A stretch of 46,743 nt of DNA from Streptomyces anandii JCM 4720 (GCF_014650655.1 NZ_BMVJ01000003.1:296361-343103), one strand, 5' to 3'. Shown: positions 35,517-44,252, numbered from the stretch's first letter. Made by a program: numbers and translations. The notes: generated by a model from the letters alone, not told the origin.

Positions 35517-35729
35517 TCAGGTCGTCGTCCTCCTTCAGCGTTCGGACGACCGCAAGGATTCCCGCCCGGAATGCGAGATGCGTCCGCCGGCGCAGTAGGT
35601 GACGGTGCGTAGGAAGTGACGGCTGGGGCGGCGCCATTGGGCCGACGTGACGAGGATCTCGCCCCGGCCGGGCACGCGGGCTGGCTCCCCGGCCGTTCTT
35701 GGGGCACGATCTGCGACATGCCGTAAACC

Positions 35730-35741
35730 TACGGCAGCGTA
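35730..35741. promoter_or_regulatory. TACG-N4-CGTA inverted repeat upstream of the acyltransferase
   Basis: TACGGCAGCGTA, in the wider context AACCTACGGCAGCGTAACTT, is an imperfect palindrome 51 bp upstream of the acyltransferase ATG. Similar TACG-N-CGTA palindromes precede lipid genes in actinobacteria and bind TetR regulators, so a lipid-related repressor is possible. Confidence 0.35.
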
Positions 35742-35792
35742 ACTTCCGCCGGGAGTCCGCTCACCTGGCAGACAGAAGGGTCCGCCCCGCTC

Positions 35793-36515
35793 ATGGCCGA
35801 GCTCGTCTACCGTCCCGTCATCGGTCTCGCCCGCACGATGTTCAAGGTGTGGGACCTCCGGATCGACTGCCGCGGCTCGGAGAACATCCCGCGCTCGGGC
35901 GGCGCCGTGTTGGTGAGCAACCACATCAGCTACCTGGACTTCGTCTTCAACGGCCTGGCGGCCCTGCCCCAGAAGCGGCTGGTGCGCTTCATGGCGAAGG
36001 AGTCGGTGTTCCGGCACCGGATCTCCGGCCCGCTGATGCGCGGCATGAAACACATCCCGGTGGACCGCGCCCAGGGTGAGGCGGCGTACGCCCACGCGCT
36101 GGACTCGCTGCGGTCGGGCGAGGTGATCGGGGTCTTCCCGGAGGCCACGATCTCGCAGTCGTTCACGCTCAAGAGCTTCAAGTCGGGGGCGGCCCGGCTG
36201 GCCCAGGAGGCGGGCGTGCCGCTGGTGCCGATGGCGGTCTGGGGCACGCAGCGGCTGTGGACCAAGGGCCACCCGCGCAACTTCAAGCGCAGCCACACCC
36301 CCATCACGATCCGCGTCGGCGAGCCGGTGGAGGCCCCGCGCGAGCAGTACGCGGGCGCCATCACCCGCCGGCTGCGCGAGCGCGTCCAGGAGCTGCTCGA
36401 GGCGGCCCAGCGGGCCTATCCGGTGCGCCCCAGGGGCCCGGAGGACACCTGGTGGATGCCGGCCCACCTCGGCGGCACGGCCCCGACCCCGGAGCAGCTG
36501 CGCACGGCTCACTGA
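35793..36515 (+). CDS. 1-acyl-sn-glycerol-3-phosphate acyltransferase family (PlsC-like)
   Basis: A 240-residue acyltransferase. The catalytic HX4D motif is in VSNHISYLDF (His44, Asp49), and the glycerolphosphate-binding block is FPEATIS (about 113-119; the family usually has FPEGTRS, so Gly is replaced by Ala). HIPVDR near 87 and VPLVPMAVWGTQRLW near 139 complete the family pattern. It should acylate lysophosphatidic acid or another lipid at the membrane. The start is an ATG after a weak ribosome binding site. It stands alone on its strand. Confidence 0.87.
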   Translation: MAELVYRPVIGLARTMFKVWDLRIDCRGSENIPRSGGAVLVSNHISYLDFVFNGLAALPQKRLVRFMAKESVFRHRISGPLMRGMKHIPVDRAQGEAAYAHALDSLRSGEVIGVFPEATISQSFTLKSFKSGAARLAQEAGVPLVPMAVWGTQRLWTKGHPRNFKRSHTPITIRVGEPVEAPREQYAGAITRRLRERVQELLEAAQRAYPVRPRGPEDTWWMPAHLGGTAPTPEQLRTAH

Positions 36516-36573
36516 CCTGGAGCCCCTCCGCCGACCGTAAGCTGAGACGCCGGCCGCCGGGAGCCACCGGGAC

Positions 36574-37167
36574 TCACAGGGCGCTGGGGAGCGTCTTCCA
36601 CAGCCGCGGCCGGTCGGGGGCGGCCCTCAGGGCGCCGAGCACGGCCGGGAGCGGCGCCGCGTACAGGACCGGGTGGTCGTACTCGCCCGCGGCCGGGTCG
36701 GGCGTGAAGGCCAGGCGCTCGCCCGCGAGGGAGAAGCGGGCGTCCACTCCCGGCTTGTTGCCGCGCGGGTCCTGCCGGTGCCAGGCTCCGTTGAACCGCA
36801 CGGCGACGAGCCCGTGCACCACGTGTCCGGCGCCGTCGTCGTGGGTGAGCCGCTGGTAGCACAGCGCCGTGGGGATGTCCTCGGCGCGCAGCAGGGCGGC
36901 CAGCGCGTGCGCCTTGGCGTGGCAGATCCCGGTACGGCCGCTCAGCACGTCGGAGGCGCGCCAGGTGACGCGCGGGTCGCCGGCGTCCTGGGAGTGCGGG
37001 ATGGTGTCGCGTACGAACTCGTAGGCGGCTCGCGCATAGGCATACGAGTCCGCCACCCCCTCGGTCAGGCGCGCGGCCGTCTCGCGGACCACCGGATGCT
37101 CGTGGTCGATCGCCTCGTCGGCGGCCAGATAGGCGGACAGATCGGGGGTGTCCTGGATCAGCTCCAT
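36574..37167 (-). CDS. Transglutaminase-like domain protein
   Basis: A 197-residue protein with a bacterial transglutaminase-like fold. The Cys-His-Asp triad is visible: Cys in GRTGICHAKAHALAALLRAE (about residue 82), His in AGHVVHGLVAVRFNG (about 115) and Asp in WHRQDPRGNKPG (about 128). It probably acts as a Cys protease or amidase on peptides rather than a cross-linking transglutaminase. The frame continues upstream of the ATG at 37167, but those codons include Cys/Trp-rich, non-conserved sequence. No signal peptide is visible, so it should be cytoplasmic. Confidence 0.82.
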   Translation of the reverse strand: MELIQDTPDLSAYLAADEAIDHEHPVVRETAARLTEGVADSYAYARAAYEFVRDTIPHSQDAGDPRVTWRASDVLSGRTGICHAKAHALAALLRAEDIPTALCYQRLTHDDGAGHVVHGLVAVRFNGAWHRQDPRGNKPGVDARFSLAGERLAFTPDPAAGEYDHPVLYAAPLPAVLGALRAAPDRPRLWKTLPSAL

Positions 37168-37419
37168 GCCCGCAGAGCATAGGAATGCGATCACTCGCCA
37201 GTCAATGACTTTTCGAATGATCGCATAACTATGCAGATCGCACCACCGCTCCGGCGGGGACCCGGCGCCAGGGCCTTCCACCCGCGACCGGCGGCAAGAT
37301 CCCGCGGAGAGTCGAGCTGTGGTCAGGGCCCACTGGACACCCACACACCACAGGATCCCAGCCTGCCCCGGCGTTGATCACATGCCACCGGGGGCAGTTC
37401 TCGGCTTCCGCCCGAGCGG

Positions 37420-37827
37420 CTATTCCCTTGAAACGAACACGCGAACCTGTTTTGGCTGTCCGGCTGTGTACGTCCGATCAGCCAGGGACTCGGCGACTTC
37501 GGCCAGGACCGAGCATGCGTTCTCGAATTCTCCCGGAGAATCCTCAGAGAAACGTGATGAGTCTTCCCAGATGATCGCGATTTTCTGGTCGCCGGTTGAC
37601 GAGATCCCGCCCCAGAGAGAATCTGAAAGCGCGTCCAAGCTGCGCGAGCTCACCACCGGAGGATCCAGTGGAATGGCCGCGCGAACGGCATTGAAGAATG
37701 CCGCACGGCCTGAATCGCCGGCAGTGGTGATGGTGTACACACGATAACCCTGCTGGGCGACACTACTCGCAAGAGCACGCAGTTGATCACTGTGGACCAG
37801 CGTGAGGCCCGACTCGGAATCTTTCAT
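37420..37827 (-). CDS. Orphan barstar-like protein (ribonuclease inhibitor family)
   Basis: A 135-residue protein. The segment AFFNAVRAAIPLDPPVVSSR then SLDALSDSLWGGISS (about residues 43-78) fits the barstar pattern FxxAxxxxxPxxxxxxxxWDALxDxLW, with Leu in place of the usual Trp. KIAIIWEDSSRF follows as the next strand. Family members bind and block barnase-type RNases. The base composition is clearly lower in GC than its neighbours, which suggests acquisition by transfer. No ribonuclease toxin gene lies next to it. A hybrid function such as an immunity-like or regulatory protein is possible. Confidence 0.7.
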   Translation of the reverse strand: MKDSESGLTLVHSDQLRALASSVAQQGYRVYTITTAGDSGRAAFFNAVRAAIPLDPPVVSSRSLDALSDSLWGGISSTGDQKIAIIWEDSSRFSEDSPGEFENACSVLAEVAESLADRTYTAGQPKQVRVFVSRE

Positions 37828-37957
37828 GCACGATCACCGAAATCCGGAATCGTCATGGTGCGTCCATGTGCCTGACATCAGCAAGGCCCCCTGTCCCCGC
37901 CCACAACCACACCGCCGATCGACCTGGCCGTCAGTCACGGCAGGCACCGTCGCAGTA

Positions 37958-39028
37958 CTAGCGGGCCATCTCCTCCTTGAGCGCGGCCACGAAGGCGTCC
38001 ACGTCGTCCTCCGTGGTGTCGAAGGAGCACATCCAGCGGACGACCCCCTCCGCCTCGTCCCAGAAGTAGAAGCGGAACCGCTTCTGCAGGCGCTCGCTCA
38101 CGTCGTGCGGGAGCCTGGCGAAGACGCCGTTGGCCTGGACGGGGTAGAGGATCTCCGCCCCGTGCACGGCCCGCACGCCCTCCGCCAGCCGCTGCGCCAT
38201 CGCGTTGGCGTGCCGGGCGTTGCGCAGCCACAGGTCCCTGGCGAGCAGGGCCTCCAACTGCACCGAGACGAAGCGCATCTTGGAGGCGAGCTGCATGCTC
38301 ATCTTGCGGATGTGCTTCATCCTGCGCACGGCGTCCTGGTTGATGACGACGACCGCCTCGCCGAACATCGCGCCGTTCTTCGTCCCGCCCAGCGAGAGGA
38401 TGTCGACGCCGACCGCGTTGGTGAACGTCCGCATGGGCACGTCCAGCGAGGCGGCCGCGTTGGCGATGCGGGAGCCGTCCAGGTGCACCTTCATGCCGTG
38501 CGCGTGGGCGTGCTCGCAGATCGCGCGGATCTCCTCGGGCGTGTAGAGCGTGCCGAGCTCCGTGCTCTGGGTGATCGAGACGACCTGCGGCATCGCGCGG
38601 TGCTCGTCGTCCCAGCCGTACGCCTGCCGGTCGATGAGCTCGGGGGTGAGCTTGCCGTCGGGCGTGGGCACGGTGAGCAGCTTCAGGCCGCCCATACGCT
38701 CGGGCGCGCCGCCCTCGTCGACGTTGATGTGCGCGCTCTCGGCGCAGATCACCGCGCCCCAGCGGTCGGTGACCGCCTGGAGCGCGACGACGTTGGCGCC
38801 GGTGCCGTTGAACACCGGGAACGCCTCGGCGGTGGCGCCGAAGTGGCTGCGCACGATCCGCTGGAGGTTCGCGGTGTAGTCGTCCTCGCCGTACGCGACC
38901 TGGTGCCCGCCGTTGGCCATGGCCAGGGCGGCGAGCACCTCCGGGTGGACCCCGGCGTAGTTGTCACTGGCGAAACCGCGTGTCTCCGGGTCGTGACGGC
39001 GTCGTGCGTCGGTCCGGGGAGGGTTCAC
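37958..39028 (-). CDS. Threonine aldolase-like PLP enzyme (beta-eliminating lyase family)
   Basis: A 356-residue fold-type I PLP enzyme. Landmarks are FASDNYAGVHPEVLAALAMA near the start, the cofactor-stacking FPVFNGTGANVVAL, the Asp that binds the PLP ring nitrogen in KVHLDGSRIANAAASL, and the Schiff-base Lys in ILSLGGTKNGAMFGE. Low-specificity L-threonine aldolases give glycine and acetaldehyde. The GTG at 39028 overlaps the SDR stop in a GTGA; an earlier GTG at 39046 is less likely. It is the third gene of the DUF6421-SDR-aldolase unit, which suggests a joint pathway rather than simple glycine metabolism. Confidence 0.85.
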   Translation of the reverse strand: MNPPRTDARRRHDPETRGFASDNYAGVHPEVLAALAMANGGHQVAYGEDDYTANLQRIVRSHFGATAEAFPVFNGTGANVVALQAVTDRWGAVICAESAHINVDEGGAPERMGGLKLLTVPTPDGKLTPELIDRQAYGWDDEHRAMPQVVSITQSTELGTLYTPEEIRAICEHAHAHGMKVHLDGSRIANAAASLDVPMRTFTNAVGVDILSLGGTKNGAMFGEAVVVINQDAVRRMKHIRKMSMQLASKMRFVSVQLEALLARDLWLRNARHANAMAQRLAEGVRAVHGAEILYPVQANGVFARLPHDVSERLQKRFRFYFWDEAEGVVRWMCSFDTTEDDVDAFVAALKEEMAR

Positions 39029-39780
39029 GGCTTCTCGGTCAGCCACAGACGGTTTCCGTTCACTTCCGCGGCGGGCATGCTCCAGACGTTCTCGATGGCC
39101 TCGGCCAGGTCCTCGACGTCCGTGAAGCCCGCGAACTTCGCGTTGGGGCGCTCGGCGCGCATCGCGTCGTGCACCAACGCCTTCACCACCAGGATCGCAG
39201 CCGCCGACGTCGCGCCCTCGGCGCCCTCCGCCTTCCCGGCCTTGCGGAAGTAGTCGGCCATGGCCAGGGTCCAGGCCTCGGCCGCGGCCTTGGCGGCGGA
39301 GTAGGCGGCGTTGCCCGCGGTGGGCCGGGTGGCGCCGGCCGCGCTGATCAGCACGTACCGGCCGCGGTCGCTGCGCTGCAGCGCCTCGTGGAAGGCGAGG
39401 GAGGTGTGCTGCACGGTCTTGACGAGCAACAGCTCCAGGAAGTCCCAGTCGTCGAGGCTGGTCTTGGTGAAGGTCTCGCTGCCGCGCCAGCCGCCCACGA
39501 GGTGGACCAGGCCGTCGACGCGGCCGAAGTCCTTCTCGATGTGGGCGGCCCAGTCCCGGGTGGACTTCAGGTCGAGCAGGTCGACGGTGTCGCCGGTGAC
39601 GGTGGCGCCGCCGGAGGCGTAGCGGGCGGCGTCCACGGCCTCCGAGAGCCGCTGCGGGTCGTTGTCGGCGCCGATGACGGTGGCGCCCGCCTCGGCCAGG
39701 CGCAGCAGTGCCGCCCGGCCGGCGGGTCCGCCCGCGCCGGCCACCGCGATCACCGCACCGCTGAGAGCCCCGTTCCCCAT
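39025..39780 (-). CDS. Short-chain dehydrogenase/reductase
   Basis: A 251-residue SDR. The cofactor motif is VIAVAGAGGPAGRAALLRLA (GxxGPxG variant of TGxxxGxG), and the active site has Ser in LISAAGATRPTAG and YSAAKAAAEAW for the Tyr-Lys pair. The C-terminal half FAGFTDVEDLAEAIENVWSM is of the dehydrogenase type seen beside DUF6421 genes. I prefer the ATG at 39780 because GGAGG lies 8 bp upstream; a GTG at 39825 overlapping the DUF6421 stop is an alternative and would couple the genes. It lies in the same operon as the threonine aldolase (4-bp overlap). Confidence 0.83.
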   Translation of the reverse strand: MGNGALSGAVIAVAGAGGPAGRAALLRLAEAGATVIGADNDPQRLSEAVDAARYASGGATVTGDTVDLLDLKSTRDWAAHIEKDFGRVDGLVHLVGGWRGSETFTKTSLDDWDFLELLLVKTVQHTSLAFHEALQRSDRGRYVLISAAGATRPTAGNAAYSAAKAAAEAWTLAMADYFRKAGKAEGAEGATSAAAILVVKALVHDAMRAERPNAKFAGFTDVEDLAEAIENVWSMPAAEVNGNRLWLTEKP

Positions 39781-39821
39781 CTTCTTCGCCTCCGTAGCAG
39801 CAGTGTTCCGGGCGCGGTCGC

Positions 39822-41219
39822 TCACGCGGCGATCCGCTCGGCGCCGTCCGCCGTGATGCCCTTGGTGGAGGCGATCACATTCTTCAGCTTCTTGGACAGT
39901 GCCTCGTAGAACATGCTGAGCGGAAACTCGTCCGGAAGCACGTCATCGACGAGCTTGCGCGGCGGCTGGGTCAGGTCCAGGGCCTCGGGGCCCTTGGCCC
40001 ACTTGGAGCCGGGGTGCGGGGCGAGGTAGGTGGAGACCAGCTCGTAGCCGGCGAACCAGTGGACGAGCTTGGGACGGTCGATGCCGTCGCGGTACAGCTT
40101 CTCGATCTCGGCGCACAGCTGGTTGGTGACCTGCGGGGCGCGCTCCCAGTCGATGGAGAGCTTGTTGTCGGTCCAGCGCACGACGTCGTGCTTGTGCAGG
40201 TAGGCGAAGAGCAGCTGGCCGCCGAGGCCGTCGTAGTTGCGCACCCGCTCGCCGGTGACCGGGAAGCGGAACATGCGGTCGAACAGCACCGCGTACTGCA
40301 CGTCACGCGCCTGGGCGACGCCGTCCGCCTGGAGCTTGACGGCCTCCTTGAAGGCGGTGAGGTCGCAGCGCAGCTCCTCCAGGCCGTACATCCAGAACGG
40401 CTGGCGCTGCTTGATCATGAACGGGTCGAACGGCAGGTCGCCGTGGCTGTGGGTGCGGTCGTGGACCATGTCCCACAGCACGAAGGCCTCCTCGCAGCGC
40501 TTCTGGTCGTGGACCATGGCGGCGATGTCCTCGGGCAGCTGGAGGCCGAGGAGGTCCACGGCGGCGGCGGTGACCCGGCGGAAGCGGGCGGCCTCTCGGT
40601 CGCAGAAGATGCCGCCCCAGGAGAATCGTTCCGGCGCTTCACGCACGGCGATGGTCTCGGGGAAGAGGACGGCGGAGTTGGTGTCGTAGCCGGCCGTGAA
40701 GTCCTCGAAGGTGATGCCGCAGAACAGCGGGTTGTCGTAGCGGGTGCGCTCCAGCTCGGCCAGCCACTCGGGCCACACCATGCGCAGGACGACCGCCTCG
40801 AAGTTGCGGTCGGGGTTGCCGTTCTGCGTGTACATCGGGAAGACGACCAGGTGCTGCAGACCGTCCGCGCGGCTCGCGGCCGGCTGGAAGGCCAGCAGCG
40901 AGTCCAGGAAGTCGGGCACCTCGAAGCCGCCCTCGGCCCAGCGGTTCAGGTCCCTGACCAGTGCCTCGTGGTACGCGGCGTCGTGCGGCAGCAGCGCGGA
41001 CAGCTCCTCGACCGCGCCGATCACCTGGCGCACCGCCCGCTCGGCGTCCGCGCGGGCGGGGGCGCCCTCGGCCTCGAAGTCGATCGACCCGTCCTTGGAC
41101 TGCCATGGCCGGATCTGCTCCACGGCATCCTTGAGCACGGGCCATGTCGGGTGCTCCACCACCCTGCTCGCCGGAGGAACCTGTCCCTCCGCACCCACCT
41201 GCACAAGAATTTCCGTCAT
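39822..41219 (-). CDS. DUF6421-family protein
   Basis: A 465-residue soluble protein of the DUF6421 family, without a known reaction. The segment with most metal-like character is LWDMVHDRTHSHGDLPFDPF (His253, His257, His259 with Asp/Glu nearby). ERFSWGGIFCDREAARFRR (about 198-216) and FRFPVTGERVRNYDGLGGQL near 318 are also striking. The last part (GSKWAKGPEALDLTQPPRKL) is long and well kept. It leads an operon with an SDR and a threonine aldolase. I read these as a conserved actinobacterial cassette from memory, but no function is established, and an enzymatic role using a metal is only an inference. Confidence 0.75.
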   Translation of the reverse strand: MTEILVQVGAEGQVPPASRVVEHPTWPVLKDAVEQIRPWQSKDGSIDFEAEGAPARADAERAVRQVIGAVEELSALLPHDAAYHEALVRDLNRWAEGGFEVPDFLDSLLAFQPAASRADGLQHLVVFPMYTQNGNPDRNFEAVVLRMVWPEWLAELERTRYDNPLFCGITFEDFTAGYDTNSAVLFPETIAVREAPERFSWGGIFCDREAARFRRVTAAAVDLLGLQLPEDIAAMVHDQKRCEEAFVLWDMVHDRTHSHGDLPFDPFMIKQRQPFWMYGLEELRCDLTAFKEAVKLQADGVAQARDVQYAVLFDRMFRFPVTGERVRNYDGLGGQLLFAYLHKHDVVRWTDNKLSIDWERAPQVTNQLCAEIEKLYRDGIDRPKLVHWFAGYELVSTYLAPHPGSKWAKGPEALDLTQPPRKLVDDVLPDEFPLSMFYEALSKKLKNVIASTKGITADGAERIAA

Positions 41220-41646
41220 GTCCCATCCTCCACGGGAGAAGCTCGCGTAAGGAGACCGTATACGTACGTGGTTTCCGCCAGCAAGGGCACCCTCCGTAAA
41301 TTATTCTGCGCAGACCCATCTTTGCCGTCCATTTTCCTGCCGGACACCCGGACGGCAGCCAGTTCCCCTAGGCCGGTCGGGTGAGTCAACCCTCTGTGGG
41401 CGACGGCGAGTTCCAGCCGCGCGGGGCGCGGCGGGCGGGGGTCAACGCGCGCGGGACTCGCCCACGCCGGGGTGACCGCCCCGGCGGATCCGCGCCCGGC
41501 ACATCCCGGCCGTCACCCCACTGCCCCGCGCAGGCACGGGTTCATCGGGCGCCCGGACGGTTAGGCTCCCGGCACTGCCGCGCGGACGACGACGTCCGGT
41601 CGCTCCGCGCCGCGCCGAGCCGCCGTCGACGGAAGCGAGTTGAACC
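41220..41646. promoter_or_regulatory. 427-bp gap between the DUF6421 and glycerophosphodiesterase genes
   Basis: This region carries the divergent control of both genes. A leftward promoter is proposed: TTGCTG (41284-41279), 16-bp spacer, TATACG (41262-41257), 38 bp before the DUF6421 start, with GGAGG just before that ATG. An 8-bp-arm hairpin (CGCCGGGG/CCCCGGCG, 41465-41486) lies further right. The stretch 41294-41340 is relatively AT-rich. I see no gene in it. Confidence 0.45.
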
Positions 41647-42330
41647 TTGAACTTCCTTACCATCGGTCACCGCGGAGTCATGGGTGTCGAGCCCGAGAAC
41701 ACCCTCCGTTCCTTCGTCGCCGCCCAGCAGGCCGGCCTCGACGTCATCGAACTCGATCTGCATCTGAGCAAGGACGGCGCGCTCGTCGTCATGCACGACG
41801 CCGACGTGGACCGCACGACCGACGGCAGCGGCCCGATCGCCGACAAGACGCTGGCCGAGCTGCGCGCGCTCGACGCCGGGCACGGCGAGCGGATCCCGGT
41901 CTTCGAGGAGGTCGTCGACGCCGTAAGGACCCCGCTGCAGGCCGAGATCAAGGACGCCGCGGCGGCGCGCGTCCTGGCCGAGGTGATGCTGCGGCGCGAC
42001 CTGGTCTCCCGGGTCGAGGTGCTGTCCTTCCACGACGAGGCGATCGCCGAGGTCGCCCGCCTGGTCCCCGGTGCGCGCACCGCGCTGGTCGCCGAGCACT
42101 ACGGCACCGAGGTCGTCGAGCGCGCCACCGCCGTGGGCGCGGCCACGCTGGTGCTCGACATCCGCCGCCTCACGCTGGAGATCGTCGAGCACGCGCGCAA
42201 GGCCGACCTGCGGATCATCGGCTGGGTGGTCAACACCCTGGACCACCTCAGGCTGGCGCGCGCCCTGGAGCTGGACGGCGCGACGACCGACTACCCGGAG
42301 ATCAAGCGCACGGGGCGCTTCATCGCGTAG
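41647..42330 (+). CDS. Glycerophosphodiester phosphodiesterase
   Basis: A 227-residue GDPD-family phosphodiesterase. The metal/catalytic motif is IGHRGVMGVEPENTLRSF (about 6-23, catalytic His-Arg-Gly), then DVIELDLHLSKDGALVVMHD with its Glu/Asp pair (about 32-51) and the general acid His in MHDADVDRTTDG. Enzymes of this class hydrolyse glycerophosphodiesters to glycerol 3-phosphate and an alcohol. The start is TTG at 41647, with GGAAG 10 bp upstream. There is no signal peptide, so it is cytoplasmic. It is a single gene followed by a convergent GNAT gene 16 bp later. Confidence 0.88.
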   Translation: MNFLTIGHRGVMGVEPENTLRSFVAAQQAGLDVIELDLHLSKDGALVVMHDADVDRTTDGSGPIADKTLAELRALDAGHGERIPVFEEVVDAVRTPLQAEIKDAAAARVLAEVMLRRDLVSRVEVLSFHDEAIAEVARLVPGARTALVAEHYGTEVVERATAVGAATLVLDIRRLTLEIVEHARKADLRIIGWVVNTLDHLRLARALELDGATTDYPEIKRTGRFIA

Positions 42331-42346
42331 CCGGCGGCCGTGTGCG

Positions 42347-42919
42347 TCACGCGACTTCCTTGTCCTTGAGTTCCTTGACCAGCAGTTCGAACTCGAGGTC
42401 GTCGCGCTGCGGGATGCCGAAGCGCTCGTCGCCGTACGGGAAGGGCGTGGTCCTTCCCGTACGGCGGTAACCGCGGCGCTCGTACCAGGCGATCAGGTCC
42501 TCGCGCACGGTGATCACCGTCATGTGCATCTCGGTGGCGCCCCAGGTCTCGCGGGCCAGGCGCTCGGCCTCGGCGATGACGACCTTGCCCAGCCCGGCGC
42601 CCTGGAGCGCGGGGCTCACCGCGAACATGCCGAAGTAGGCGTGCGCGCCGCGGTGCTCGAGCTGGCAGCAGGCGACCACACGCCCGTCGCTCTCCACGGT
42701 CAGCAGCCGGCTGTCGGGCGACTTGATGACCTCCAGGACGCCCTCCGGGTCGGTGCGCTGCCCTTCGAGGATGTCCGCCTCGGTGGTCCAGCCGGCCCGG
42801 CTGGAGTCCCCGCGGTACGCCGACTCGATCAGCGCGACGAGCGTGTCGACGTCGGCGTCGGTGGCATCGCGGAAGACGAGGGCGGTCGCGGCGGAAGGGG
42901 CGGTCGCGGCGGACTCCAT
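42347..42919 (-). CDS. GNAT-family N-acetyltransferase
   Basis: A 190-residue acetyltransferase: FGMFAVSPALQGAGLGKVVI (about 112-131) contains the acetyl-CoA pyrophosphate loop Q-x-x-G-x-G, and VREDLIAWYERRGYRRTGRT (about 148-167) contains the conserved Tyr that closes the pocket. It should transfer an acetyl group from acetyl-CoA to an amine, either small molecule or protein. No specific substrate can be assigned. The start is an ATG with a short Ala-rich leader. Confidence 0.85.
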   Translation of the reverse strand: MESAATAPSAATALVFRDATDADVDTLVALIESAYRGDSSRAGWTTEADILEGQRTDPEGVLEVIKSPDSRLLTVESDGRVVACCQLEHRGAHAYFGMFAVSPALQGAGLGKVVIAEAERLARETWGATEMHMTVITVREDLIAWYERRGYRRTGRTTPFPYGDERFGIPQRDDLEFELLVKELKDKEVA

Positions 42920-42990
42920 GGATCATGCCTTTCGTTCTCGGGCGCGGCAGCGGGGGGCCGGACGCCATCCTGCCACTAGGGTCCGGATGC

Positions 42991-43392
42991 ATGGTGCACG
43001 TACTCAGCAGCCGGACACTGCTCCGGCCCATGGATCCCGAGCGTTCCCGTGTCTTCTACGGCGAGCAGCTGGGCCTCGCCGTCTACCGCGAGTTCGGCAC
43101 CGGGCCGGAACGCGGCACCGTGTACTTCCTCGGCGGCGGGTTCCTCGAGCTCTCCGGGCGCGCGGAGGCCGCCGCGGACCCGCAGGCCGCGCCGGTGCGG
43201 CTGTGGCTCCAGGTCGCGGACGCGGCCGCCGCCCACGAGGAGCTGCGCGCCAAGGGCGTGGAGATCGTGCGCCCGCCGGTGCGCGAGCCGTGGGGGCTGG
43301 TCGAGATGTGGGTCGCCGATCCGGACGGCATCCCCGTGGTGCTCGTGGAGGTGCCGGCGGACCACCCGCTGCGCTACCGACCGGGGATCTAG
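42991..43392 (+). CDS. VOC-family (glyoxalase/bleomycin resistance-like) protein
   Basis: A 133-residue single glyoxalase-fold protein: HVLSSRTLLRPMDPERSRVF then YGEQLGLAVYREF at the start and LVEMWVADPDGIPVVLVEVP at the end. The two beta-alpha-beta-beta-beta modules bind a metal or act as a binding protein. I start at the ATG at 42991 because residues upstream are not family-like. It is transcribed rightward, 71 bp after the divergent GNAT start. Confidence 0.8.
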   Translation: MVHVLSSRTLLRPMDPERSRVFYGEQLGLAVYREFGTGPERGTVYFLGGGFLELSGRAEAAADPQAAPVRLWLQVADAAAAHEELRAKGVEIVRPPVREPWGLVEMWVADPDGIPVVLVEVPADHPLRYRPGI

Positions 43393-43484
43393 CCGGGAGT
43401 GACAGCGGTGTGCTCCGGCTGGCCGCCGTCGTTGCCCGGGGCTAGCGTGCTGGTGGTGGGGACGAGCCATCCCGGAGGAGTGCC

Positions 43485-44249
43485 ATGGAGTTCGACAAAC
43501 CGGTGGTCGGCGGCCCCTGCTGGGCTGAGCTGGGAACCAGCGATCTCCAGGCGGCCAAGCGGTTCTACGGGGAGGTCTTCGACTGGCGGTGCGAGACGGA
43601 CCCCCGTGAGGAGCTGCGCGGATACACCGTCGTCCGTCTGGGCGACGCGGCCGTGGCCGGGCTCGGGCCGCTGTACCGGCCCTCGCAGCCGGTGGCCTGG
43701 AGCGTGACGTTCGCCGTCGGAAACGCGGACGCGGCCGCGAACAAGGTCGCGCAGGCCGGCGGCACGGTGATCCGGGGGCCGATCGACGTCTTCGACGAGG
43801 GCCGGCTGACGGTGGCGCTGGATCCCTCGGGCGCCGCGTTCCATCTGTGGCAGGCCGGCGAGTTCTGCGGTGCGGACGTGTTCAACCGGCCGGGCTCGCT
43901 GGGCTGGGTGGAGCTCTCCACCCGCGACATCAAGCGCGCCCGGGACTTCTACACGTCGGTGTTCGGCTGGAGCGTGAACGCCTCGGAGTGGTACACGCAG
44001 TGGGGCCTGCACGGCGAGGACTTCGGCGGCGTGACGTCGATGCACGACCGCTTCCCGGCCGACGTGCCGCCGCACTGGCTGCCGTACTTCGCGGTCGAGG
44101 ACGTGGACGCCACCGCCGAGACCGCGCTGCGGGCCGGGGCCAAGGCCCTGCAGGAACCCACCTCGGTGCCGGACGGTCCCCGCATCGCGGTCCTCCGCGA
44201 CCCCCAGGGCGCCGCCTTCGGCGTCTACCAGGCCGGCCAGGAGCGCTGA
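43485..44249 (+). CDS. Two-domain VOC-family protein
   Basis: A 254-residue protein with two glyoxalase-like modules. The first (about 8-120) starts VVGGPCWAELGTSDLQAAKR then FYGEVFDW, and the second (about 130-254) starts GWVELSTRDIKRARDFYTSV then FGW. Each has the repeat-type ending (VALDPSGAAFHLWQ, then VLRDPQGAAFGVYQ). Such fused VOC proteins in Streptomyces are often called hydroxylases or antibiotic-resistance-like proteins without proof. The ATG follows GGAGG by 5-8 bp. It is separated from the smaller VOC gene by 92 bp. Confidence 0.85.
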   Translation: MEFDKPVVGGPCWAELGTSDLQAAKRFYGEVFDWRCETDPREELRGYTVVRLGDAAVAGLGPLYRPSQPVAWSVTFAVGNADAAANKVAQAGGTVIRGPIDVFDEGRLTVALDPSGAAFHLWQAGEFCGADVFNRPGSLGWVELSTRDIKRARDFYTSVFGWSVNASEWYTQWGLHGEDFGGVTSMHDRFPADVPPHWLPYFAVEDVDATAETALRAGAKALQEPTSVPDGPRIAVLRDPQGAAFGVYQAGQER

Positions 44250-44252
44250 GAC

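Noticed and set aside
37168..37957. A barnase-type toxin partner for the barstar-like gene
   Set aside because: Neither flank (37168-37419 or 37828-37957) contains a gene with RNase features in any frame.
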